Of a stretch of DNA of 64,000 bases, positions 24,412-31,804 are shown piece after piece (positions within the stretch are counted from its first letter, which is position 1; each line of letters starts with the position of its first letter). Source of the stretch: Streptomyces cyaneofuscatus (GTDB lineage: Bacteria > Actinomycetota > Actinomycetes > Streptomycetales > Streptomycetaceae); assembly GCF_000718135.1 (NCBI RefSeq), contig NZ_JOEM01000022.1, positions 62,001 to 126,000 on the forward strand, in the 5' to 3' direction. The notes below the pieces were generated by a model. The model saw only the letters and a program-made list of their open reading frames with translations. It was not told the DNA's origin and did no database searches. The position numbers and the translations under genes were made by a program.

Positions 24412-25997
24412 GCGGCCCGGGACCCGGGAACGGGGAGAGGACCCAGACCCAGCACGACGACGACGCGCTCGGCGAGCTGGGCTACAAGCCCGAACTCAAG
24501 CGCACCCTCGGCAACTTCCACACCTTCGCCGCCGGGATCAGCTACATCTCGATCCTCACCGGCACCTTCCAGCTCTTCTACTTCGGCGTCAGCTTCGGCG
24601 GTCCCGCCTACTGGTGGTCCTGGCCGATGGTCTTCTGCGGGCAGCTGATGGTGGCCCTGTGCTTCTGCGAGCTGGCGGCCCGCTATCCGGTGGCCGGTTC
24701 GGTCTACAACTGGGCCAAGAAGATGGGCGGCCCGCACGTGGGCTGGCTCGGCGGCTGGATGATGATGACGGCCACCATGGTCACGCTCTCGGCGGTGGCG
24801 CTGGCCTACCAGATCACGCTGCCGCAGATCGACAGCTGGTTCCAGTTCATCGGCGACGGCAGCGGCCGGAACGACCAGGCGGCCAACGCGGTCCTCCTCG
24901 GCACGGTGCTCATCCTCTTCTCCACGCTGGTGAACGCGTTCGGCATCAAGCTGATGGCCCGGATCAACTCCGCGGGTGTCTTCATCGAGCTGGTCGCCGC
25001 CGTCGCCCTGATCATCTTCCTGGGCGCGCACATCACCCGGGGCCCCAGCACGGCCCTGACGGAGACGTACGGCCTCGGCAGCGGCCAGTCGCTCGGCTAC
25101 TTCGGCGCGTTCCTCACCGCGTCGCTCGCCTCCGCCTATGTGATGTACGGCTTCGACACCGCCTCCTCCCTCGGCGAGGAGTCGCACAACCCGGGCCGCA
25201 ACGCGCCCCGCGCCATCCTGCGGGCGCTCATCGCGTCCTTCACCATCGGCGCGTTCATCCTGCTGTTCGCCCTGCTGGCGGTGCCGGACCTGAAGGCCGA
25301 GGAGCTGTCCACGGGCGGGCTCCAGTACGTGGTGCTGGCGACGCTCGGCGAGACCATCGGGGAGATCTTCCTCTGGTCGGTGGTCGTCGCGATCACGGTC
25401 TGCGTGCTGGCCGTGCAGGCGGCCGGGATCCGGCTGATGTTCGCCATGGCCCGGGACAACAACCTCCCCGCCGGCTCGAAGCTGGCCCGGGTCAGCCCCC
25501 GGTTCCAGACACCGGTGGTGCCCGCCGTGCTGATCGGGGTGGTCGGCGTGGTGATCCTGGTGGTCAACATCAACCAGCCGCAGATCTTCTCGGTGATCAC
25601 CAGCATCGCCATCATCATGATCTACGTGGCCTATCTGCTGGTCACCGTGCCCATGCTGCTGCGCCGGCTGCGCGGCACCTGGGAGCCGCGTGAGGGCGCC
25701 TTCTCGCTGGGCAGGTGGGGGCTGCCGGTCAACGTCCTCGCGGTGCTCTGGGGCACGGCGATGTCCCTCAACCTGGCCTGGCCGCGCGCCGAGGTCTACA
25801 ACGCGACGGGCCCGCAGCACTGGTACCTGCGGTGGGGCGCGTTCCTCTTCATCGGCGTCGTCGCGCTGGGCGGCTTCGCCTACTACTGGTTCGTCCAGCG
25901 GCACCGTACGGGCGTGCTCGCCGAACACCGCTTCGAGGCCGAGGACCCCACCGCTCCCCCGCCGAACCGCCGAACCGCCGAACCGCCGAACCTCTGA
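24408..25997 (+). CDS. APC-superfamily permease
   Basis: A 529-residue transporter with about twelve membrane segments of the amino acid-polyamine-organocation superfamily (NFHTFAAGISYISILTGTFQ near the start, GFDTASSLGEESHNPGRNAP in the middle). The start GTG overlaps the betB stop (GTGA); another GTG lies 9 nt upstream. Located between betB and betA, it probably imports choline or a related amine. A run of CCGCCGAAC units encodes its Pro/Asn/Arg-rich C-terminal tail (about 25958-25992). Confidence 0.85.
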   Translation: MSGPGPGNGERTQTQHDDDALGELGYKPELKRTLGNFHTFAAGISYISILTGTFQLFYFGVSFGGPAYWWSWPMVFCGQLMVALCFCELAARYPVAGSVYNWAKKMGGPHVGWLGGWMMMTATMVTLSAVALAYQITLPQIDSWFQFIGDGSGRNDQAANAVLLGTVLILFSTLVNAFGIKLMARINSAGVFIELVAAVALIIFLGAHITRGPSTALTETYGLGSGQSLGYFGAFLTASLASAYVMYGFDTASSLGEESHNPGRNAPRAILRALIASFTIGAFILLFALLAVPDLKAEELSTGGLQYVVLATLGETIGEIFLWSVVVAITVCVLAVQAAGIRLMFAMARDNNLPAGSKLARVSPRFQTPVVPAVLIGVVGVVILVVNINQPQIFSVITSIAIIMIYVAYLLVTVPMLLRRLRGTWEPREGAFSLGRWGLPVNVLAVLWGTAMSLNLAWPRAEVYNATGPQHWYLRWGAFLFIGVVALGGFAYYWFVQRHRTGVLAEHRFEAEDPTAPPPNRRTAEPPNL

Positions 25998-26011
25998 ACC
26001 CTGGAGACGCG

Positions 26012-27580
26012 ATGCCCGCTCAGAGCCCTGCGCCCACGTACGACTACGTCGTGGTCGGCGGCGGTACGGCCGGTGCCGTCGTCGCCGCCCGGCTCACCGA
26101 GGACCCGGACGTCACCGTCTGCGTACTCGAAGCCGGACCGTCGGACGTCGGTGACGACAGCATCCTGCGGCTGGACCGGTGGATGGCGCTGCTGGAGTCC
26201 GGTTACGACTGGGACTATCCGGTGGAGCCGCAGGAGTACGGCAACAGCTTCATGCGGCACGCCCGCGCCAAGGTGCTCGGCGGCTGCTCCTCGCACAACT
26301 CGTGCATCGCCTTCTGGGCCCCGGCCGAGGATCTCGACGAGTGGGGCGCGCTGGGCTGCACCGGCTGGAGCGCGGCCGACTGCTTCCCGCTGTACAAACG
26401 GCTGGAGACGAACGACGCGCCCGGCGACCACCACGGCCGCTCCGGCCCGGTCACCCTCCGGACGGTCCCGGCCGACGACCCGTGCGGTACGGCGCTGCTG
26501 GAGGCGTGCGCGGAGGCCGGGATCCCCACCACCCCGTTCAACACGGGCACCACGGTGGTCCGGGGCGCGCACTGGTTCCAGATCAACGCCCGCGAGGACG
26601 GGACCCGTTCCTCGGCCTCGGTCTCGTACCTCCATCCCGTCCTCGGGAAGCGGCCCAACCTGGAGCTGCGGACCGGGCTGCAGGCGAAGCGGCTGCTGTT
26701 CGACGGCGAGGACGAGCAGCGGTGCACCGGTGTGGAGTACCTGGAGCCCGACACCGTGCACAGCGGCAGGGTGTACGCCCGGCGCGAAGTGGTCGTGGCC
26801 TGCGGGGCGATCGACTCCCCCAAGCTGCTGATGCTCTCCGGGATCGGCCCGGCCGGCCATCTGCGGGAGACCGGGATCGAGGTCCGGGTGGACTCCCCCG
26901 GCGTCGGCTCGCACCTCCAGGACCATCCGGAGGGCGTGATCATGTGGGAGGCGAAGCAGCCCATGGTCACCACCTCCACCCAGTGGTGGGAGATCGGGAT
27001 CTTCGCCGACACGGAACCGGGCCTGGACCGGCCGGACCTGATGTTCCACTACGGCTCGGTGCCGTTCGACCTGAACACCTACCGGCGCGGCTACCCCACC
27101 TCCGAGAACGCGTTCTGCCTCACCCCGAACGTCACCCGGGCCCGCTCCCGGGGCACGGTCCGGCTCCGCACCCGGGACTTCCGGGACAAGCCCCGGGTCG
27201 ATCCTCGCTACTTCACCGACGAGCACGACGTACGGGTGATGACGTACGGGCTCCGCCTCGCCCGGGAGATCGTGGCGAAGCCGCCGATGGCCGCCTGGGC
27301 GGGCACCGAGCTGGCCCCGGGAGCGGGCGCGACCACGGACGCCGAGCTGTTCGACTACATCCGGGAGACGCACAACACCGTCTACCACCCGGCGGGGACG
27401 GTACGGATGGGTGCGGTGGACGACCCGGACTCCCCGCTCGACCCGCAGCTGCGGGTCAAGGGGGTCACCGGACTGCGGGTGGCCGACGCGTCGGTGATGC
27501 CGGTGCTCACCACGGCCAATCCGTGCATCACGACGATGATGATCGGCGAGAAGTGCGCCGATCTGATCAAGGAGAGCTGA
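26012..27580 (+). CDS. betA: GMC oxidoreductase, choline-dehydrogenase-like
   Basis: A 522-residue FAD enzyme of the glucose-methanol-choline family. The N-terminal dinucleotide motif is YVVVGGGTAGAVVAARL; GMC signature 1 is KVLGGCSSHNSCIAFW; signature 2 is GAIDSPKLLMLSGIGPA; the catalytic His lies in ETHNTVYHPAGTVRMG and the C-terminus has TTANPCITTMMIGEK. It would oxidise choline to betaine aldehyde for betB. ATG at 26012 has CTGGAG upstream. The Cys-rich GGCSSHNSC variant of signature 1 also occurs in other actinobacterial members. Confidence 0.85.
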   Translation: MPAQSPAPTYDYVVVGGGTAGAVVAARLTEDPDVTVCVLEAGPSDVGDDSILRLDRWMALLESGYDWDYPVEPQEYGNSFMRHARAKVLGGCSSHNSCIAFWAPAEDLDEWGALGCTGWSAADCFPLYKRLETNDAPGDHHGRSGPVTLRTVPADDPCGTALLEACAEAGIPTTPFNTGTTVVRGAHWFQINAREDGTRSSASVSYLHPVLGKRPNLELRTGLQAKRLLFDGEDEQRCTGVEYLEPDTVHSGRVYARREVVVACGAIDSPKLLMLSGIGPAGHLRETGIEVRVDSPGVGSHLQDHPEGVIMWEAKQPMVTTSTQWWEIGIFADTEPGLDRPDLMFHYGSVPFDLNTYRRGYPTSENAFCLTPNVTRARSRGTVRLRTRDFRDKPRVDPRYFTDEHDVRVMTYGLRLAREIVAKPPMAAWAGTELAPGAGATTDAELFDYIRETHNTVYHPAGTVRMGAVDDPDSPLDPQLRVKGVTGLRVADASVMPVLTTANPCITTMMIGEKCADLIKES

Positions 27581-27609
27581 GCCGCCCGGTCCCCTACGCG
27601 CACACCCAC

Positions 27610-27633
27610 CTATTCGCACACCCGTACGAATAG
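27610..27633. promoter_or_regulatory. Inverted repeat before the AlkB-like gene
   Basis: CTATTCG and CGAATAG form a perfect 7-bp inverted repeat with a 10-bp spacer, ending 15 bp before the ATG at 27649. It does not match the actinobacterial LexA box (TCGAAC-N4-GTTCGA). It may be an operator or overlap the promoter; the regulator is unknown. Confidence 0.4.
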
Positions 27634-27648
27634 CGTTACGCTCGTCCC

Positions 27649-28278
27649 ATGTCCGTACACCTCCAGACCTCACTCTTCGACCAGGGGGACGAGGTCGCCG
27701 TCCGCCCTCTGGACGGGCTGCGCCGTGAGCATCTCGGCCACGGCGCCTGGATCGACGTCCTGCCGCAGTGGCTCCAGGGGGCCGATGCCCTGTTCGAGAC
27801 GCTGGCACGCGAGGTGGCCTGGCGGGCGGAGCAGCGGGTGATGTACGAGCGGGTGGTGGCGGTCCCGCGCCTGCTGGCCTTCTTCGGCGGCGGCGATCCC
27901 CTGCCGCACCCCGCGCTGGACGCGGCCCGTACGGCGCTGAGCGCGCACTACGCGGCCGAGCTCGGCGAGCCGTTCACCACGGCGGGGCTCTGCTACTACC
28001 GGGACGGCCGGGACGGGGTCGCCTGGCACGGTGACACGATCGGCCGAGGCTCCACCGAGGACACCATGGTGGCGATCCTCTCCGTGGGAGCCCCCCGGCA
28101 CCTGGCGCTGCGGCCTCGCCGCCCGGGCCCCGTCCCCGTACGCCGGTCGCTCGGACACGGCGACCTGATCGTCATGGGCGGCAGCTGCCAGCGCACCTGG
28201 GAGCACGCGATCCCCAAGACGGCCCGCGCGGCGGGGCCGCGGATCAGCGTCCAGTTCCGGCCCGACGGGGTGCGCTGA
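27649..28278 (+). CDS. AlkB-like 2-oxoglutarate/Fe(II) dioxygenase
   Basis: A 209-residue AlkB-family protein, which demethylates alkylated bases. The Fe(II)/2OG site is visible: CYYRDGRDGVAWHGDTIG (His-X-Asp near residue 127), GGSCQRTWEHAIPKT (distal His) and RISVQFRP (2-oxoglutarate-binding Arg residues). GHGDLIVMGG matches the AlkB core. A DNA-repair role is likely; some bacterial paralogues act on RNA or other substrates. It is a single-gene unit behind a 24-bp inverted repeat. Confidence 0.88.
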   Translation: MSVHLQTSLFDQGDEVAVRPLDGLRREHLGHGAWIDVLPQWLQGADALFETLAREVAWRAEQRVMYERVVAVPRLLAFFGGGDPLPHPALDAARTALSAHYAAELGEPFTTAGLCYYRDGRDGVAWHGDTIGRGSTEDTMVAILSVGAPRHLALRPRRPGPVPVRRSLGHGDLIVMGGSCQRTWEHAIPKTARAAGPRISVQFRPDGVR

Positions 28279-28406
28279 CCGCACCGCCTGCCGCACCGGC
28301 GGGTGCCGGATCGCGCCCCGATCGGCCGTGGAGCGGGCATACCGCAGTTGTGCCCGCCGAGGCCAGGGCGGATTCTGAGGACCATGGACCAGGCCGGTGT
28401 GGCGCG

Positions 28407-30953
28407 GTGAGCGCGACCAGAGCGGCGGATGCCGCCGACGACTTCCGTGGCCCCCTGGACATCGCCAGGGCGGCCACGGTGGTTCTGGACGGCCGGGACA
28501 CGGTCGTCGGCTGGAGTCCCGCCGCCACCGAGCTGCTGGGGTTCGGTGCACGCGAGGCCGTCGGGCGGCCGCTGACCGCGTTCCTGTCGCCGCTGCCCGC
28601 CGAAGGTCCCCTCCCGGCGGCCACGGACCGCCCCGGGCCCGGACCGAGCCCCGGCCCCGGCCCGCCGTCCGGCGGCAACGAGATCCGGCTCGCGCGTCAC
28701 CGGGACGGCCATGAGCTGCTGGTGGCGACCACGGTGTGCCCGCTCGCGGGCGGGACGGACGGGACAGGCCGGACGGGCGGAGCCGGCGGGCTCGGCGCGG
28801 ACTCCCCGGGCCGGGTGCTGGTCGCGGCCGAGCTCGGGGCGCTGCGGCAGTGGGAGTCCCGGCTCGCCCTGCTCCAGGGGCTCGCCACCCAGTCGCCCGT
28901 CGGCCTGGCGATCTACGACACCGATCTCCGGCTGACCTGGAGCAACACCGCCTACGAGCGGGAGATCGGCAAGCCGCTCGCCGAGTACCGGGGCATGCGG
29001 GCCGACGAGCTGTACTCCGGGGGCACCTTCGTCACCCCCGGGTACCCGAAGACGCTCGACGCCGTGATGCACCACGTGATCGACACCGGCGAACCCATCC
29101 TGGACCTGCACTTCGAGGGGATTCCGCCGAGCGACCCGGGTACGGAGCACCTGTGGTCGTGCTCGTACTACCGGCTCCAGGACGCGAACGGGCATGTGTT
29201 CGGGGTCTGCGAGGACGCCTTCGACATCTCCGACCGCCAGCGCGCCCAGCAGCGCCTCGCCCTGCTGGTGGAGGTCGGCCGCCGGATCGGCACGGTCCTG
29301 GACGTGGTCACCACCGCCGAGGAGATCGCCGAGGTGACCGTGCCGGAGTTCGCCGCCGCCGTACGGGTCGACATCGCGCGGGTGACGGTGATGAGCGGGG
29401 AGCTCCCGGCGACCGGGAGTTCGGCGGCCATGGACCTGCTGCGGGTCGGTGAGCACTCCGTGGACCCGGCGGCGGCCGACGCGGCCGAACCGCTGTATCC
29501 GGGGGCGCCGGGAAGTCCGGCCGACCGCTATCCCCCGGTCACCTATCCGCCGGGCTCGCCGCAGGACCGCTCTCTGGCCTCGGGCGGTCTGGTGCTCGAC
29601 GACAACGTCCTGGTCGTACCGTTGCGCGTCAGCGGCAGCGTGCTGGGGCTCGTCACCTTCGTACGGAGTCCGCGCCCCGAGGTGTCCGACCGTCCGCTCT
29701 CCCGCGGTCCCGCCAACACCTTCGACAACGGTGAGGTCGCCCTGGCCGACGAGCTGGCGGCGCGGGCGGCGGTCTGCATCGACAACGCCCGCCGCTTCAC
29801 CCGTGAGCGCTCCGCCTCCCTCGCCCTCCAGCGGCAGCTGCTGCCCCACCATGTGCCGCCGCAGTCGGCGGTCGAGATCGCCTACCGCTATCTGCCGTCG
29901 GACGATGTGACGGGGGTCGGCGGTGACTGGTTCGACGTGATCCCGCTCTCCGGGACCCGGGTCGGCCTGGTGGTCGGGGACGTGGTCGGCCACGGCCTCC
30001 AGGCAGCCGCCACCATGGGCCGGCTCCGCACGAGCGTGCGCGCCTTCGCCCAGCTGGACATGGCCCCGGACGAGCTGCTGACCCGGCTGGACGACCTGGT
30101 GGGGCAGCCGCTGGACGAGCGGCCGGGTACGCGGGACGGCGCGGCCTCCGACGCGTACGACGAGCTGACCACGGGGGCGACCTGTCTGTACGCGGTGTAC
30201 GACCCGGTCTCGCGGCGCTGCGTCATGGCGCGCGCCGGGCATCTGCCGCCGGCGGTCGTGCACCCCGACGGGCGGGTCACGTTCCCGGACCTGCCGGCCG
30301 GGCCGCCGCTGGGGCTGGGGGGCCTGCCCTTCGAGTCCATGGAGATCGAGCTGCCGGTGGGGAGCCTGCTGGCGCTGTTCACGGACGGTCTGGTGGAGGC
30401 CCGCGACCACGACATCGACCAAGGGCTGGACGCGCTGGGCCGGGTGCTGGGCGACCCGGGCGCCTCGCTGGAGGAGCTGTGCGACCGGGCCGTCTCGGAG
30501 CTGGTGCCGGACGCCACGACCGCCGACGACACCGCCCTCCTCCTGGCCAGGACCTGGCAGCTGGACGAAGGGCAGGTCGCGGAGTGGGAGCTGCCGGCGG
30601 AGGCGGTGGCGGTGGGGCGGGCGCGTGAACTGGCCACCCGTCAACTGGGCGTCTGGGGGCTGGAGGAGCTGTCCTTCGCCACCGAACTGGTCGTCAGCGA
30701 GCTGGTCACCAACGCGGTCCGGTACGGGGGCGGACCGCTGCGGCTGCGCCTCATCCGGGACCGGACCCTGCTGTGCGAGGTCGCGGACACCGGCCACACC
30801 TCGCCGCATCTGCGGCACAGCGCGGAGGACGACGAGGGCGGGCGCGGGCTGTTCATCGTCGCCCAGCTCGTCCAGCGGTGGGGGACGCGCTACACCCCGG
30901 CGGGGAAGACGATCTGGACGGAACAGGCCTTTCCGCCGGTCGAGTTCGGCTGA
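28407..30953 (+). CDS. PAS-GAF SpoIIE-type phosphatase with HATPase domain
   Basis: About 848 residues. An N-terminal PAS-like domain (ATVVLDGRDTVVGWSPAATE) is followed by a second PAS (PVGLAIYDTDLRLTWSN), a GAF domain around residues 300-460, and a SpoIIE PP2C phosphatase with GGDWFDVIPLSG, GDVVGHGLQAAATMG, ARAGHLPPAVV and LFTDGLVEARD. A C-terminal HATPase_c_2 (ELVVSELVTNAVRYGGG) resembles anti-sigma kinases. Such Streptomyces proteins control partner-switching of sigma/anti-sigma systems. The start is uncertain: neither GTG 28407 nor GTG 28350 has a good ribosome binding site. No sigma-factor or anti-sigma-factor gene is adjacent. Confidence 0.85.
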   Translation: MSATRAADAADDFRGPLDIARAATVVLDGRDTVVGWSPAATELLGFGAREAVGRPLTAFLSPLPAEGPLPAATDRPGPGPSPGPGPPSGGNEIRLARHRDGHELLVATTVCPLAGGTDGTGRTGGAGGLGADSPGRVLVAAELGALRQWESRLALLQGLATQSPVGLAIYDTDLRLTWSNTAYEREIGKPLAEYRGMRADELYSGGTFVTPGYPKTLDAVMHHVIDTGEPILDLHFEGIPPSDPGTEHLWSCSYYRLQDANGHVFGVCEDAFDISDRQRAQQRLALLVEVGRRIGTVLDVVTTAEEIAEVTVPEFAAAVRVDIARVTVMSGELPATGSSAAMDLLRVGEHSVDPAAADAAEPLYPGAPGSPADRYPPVTYPPGSPQDRSLASGGLVLDDNVLVVPLRVSGSVLGLVTFVRSPRPEVSDRPLSRGPANTFDNGEVALADELAARAAVCIDNARRFTRERSASLALQRQLLPHHVPPQSAVEIAYRYLPSDDVTGVGGDWFDVIPLSGTRVGLVVGDVVGHGLQAAATMGRLRTSVRAFAQLDMAPDELLTRLDDLVGQPLDERPGTRDGAASDAYDELTTGATCLYAVYDPVSRRCVMARAGHLPPAVVHPDGRVTFPDLPAGPPLGLGGLPFESMEIELPVGSLLALFTDGLVEARDHDIDQGLDALGRVLGDPGASLEELCDRAVSELVPDATTADDTALLLARTWQLDEGQVAEWELPAEAVAVGRARELATRQLGVWGLEELSFATELVVSELVTNAVRYGGGPLRLRLIRDRTLLCEVADTGHTSPHLRHSAEDDEGGRGLFIVAQLVQRWGTRYTPAGKTIWTEQAFPPVEFG

Positions 30954-31012
30954 ATCTGATCGCTTCGACCGGTCCTCCTGCGCCACTTTGTTGACAACCT
31001 CAACATCATTGA

Positions 31013-31035
31013 ACTTAGGTGTGCCTTACCTAAGT
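31013..31035. promoter_or_regulatory. Iron box (DmdR/IdeR-type operator)
   Basis: TTAGGTGTGCCTTACCTAA at 31015-31033 is a perfect palindrome in its arms (ACTTAGGT/ACCTAAGT) and matches the 19-bp DmdR/IdeR consensus. A TTGACA at 30991 lies 18 nt before TTAGGT, so the box covers the -10 region and would repress transcription when iron is sufficient. Confidence 0.8.
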
Positions 31036-31086
31036 CGACTGGGTGTCCGTGGTTCTGGTCCCGATGCCGAGAAAGGTGCTCATTCG

Positions 31087-31623
31087 ATGAGTGCTGTTCC
31101 CTCCACCCGTACCGTCGCCCGCACGGGCCTCGCCGTCCTCTCCGCCGCCGCCCTGGCGCTCTCCCTCGCCTCCCCCGCCGCCGCGGCGACCGGGACCCGC
31201 ACGATCACCGACGGGGGCACCACCTACAACCTGTCGCTGACCGCCCCCGACACGGCGACCGCCACCGGGCAGAACATCACGGTCACCGGCAGCGGCTACA
31301 ACCCCGGCCAGGGCGTCTACGTCAGCCTCTGCGTGGTGGACGGGGCGCAGGGCGCCAACAAGCCCTCCCCGTGTCTCGGCGGCCAGGACGAGTCCGGTAC
31401 CACCGGCGCCTCGCACTGGGTCTCCAGCCTCGGCGGCGGCCTTCCCAACACCTCCCCGTTCGGCGCCGGCGGCACCTTCAGCGTGCGGATACACGTCAAG
31501 GCCGACCTCGGCGGCGGCAACATCTGCGGCGACACCGTCGAGTGCGCCATCGTGACCCGCGCCGACCACACCGACACCAACGACCGCAAGTACGACGTCC
31601 ACACGCCGATCGACTTCGTGTAG
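31087..31623 (+). CDS. Secreted neocarzinostatin-family protein, iron-regulated
   Basis: A 178-residue secreted protein with a clear signal peptide (TGLAVLSAAALALSLASPAA, cleavage after AAA near residue 34). The mature part has the immunoglobulin-like fold of neocarzinostatin-type proteins: TATGQNITVTGSGYNPGQGV, YVSLCVVDGAQGANKPSPCL and VECAIVTRADHTDTNDRKYD, with two Cys pairs. Stand-alone members do not need to bind enediynes. The iron box upstream suggests a part in iron or haem acquisition; that is inference. The next gene carries a homologous domain. Confidence 0.75.
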   Translation: MSAVPSTRTVARTGLAVLSAAALALSLASPAAAATGTRTITDGGTTYNLSLTAPDTATATGQNITVTGSGYNPGQGVYVSLCVVDGAQGANKPSPCLGGQDESGTTGASHWVSSLGGGLPNTSPFGAGGTFSVRIHVKADLGGGNICGDTVECAIVTRADHTDTNDRKYDVHTPIDFV

Positions 31624-31731
31624 GACATCGGTCCGCGCAGGACACCGGTCCGTGCAGGACACCGGTCCGTGCAGGACACCGGTCCGTGCAGGACACCGGT
31701 CCGTGCAGGACACCGGTCCGTGCAGGACACC
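31623..31731. repeat. 17-bp tandem repeat, six copies plus a partial
   Basis: Unit GGACACCGGTCCGTGCA. The first copy (31623-31639) differs at two positions, five perfect copies follow up to 31724, and a 7-nt partial ends the array. It begins in the stop codon of the first neocarzinostatin-like gene and lies 74 bp before the second. The period is not a multiple of three, so it is not coding. Confidence 0.9.
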
Positions 31732-31804
31732 ACCACCCAGCCATCGGCCCGGCCCCGGCGCTCCTCGCCGGGGCCGGGCTCCCCGCGTCGTGACGAGGAA
31801 TGAC

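Noticed and set aside
27610..27633. LexA/SOS box before the alkB-like gene
   Set aside because: The palindrome does not match TCGAAC-N4-GTTCGA; kept only as an unassigned inverted repeat.
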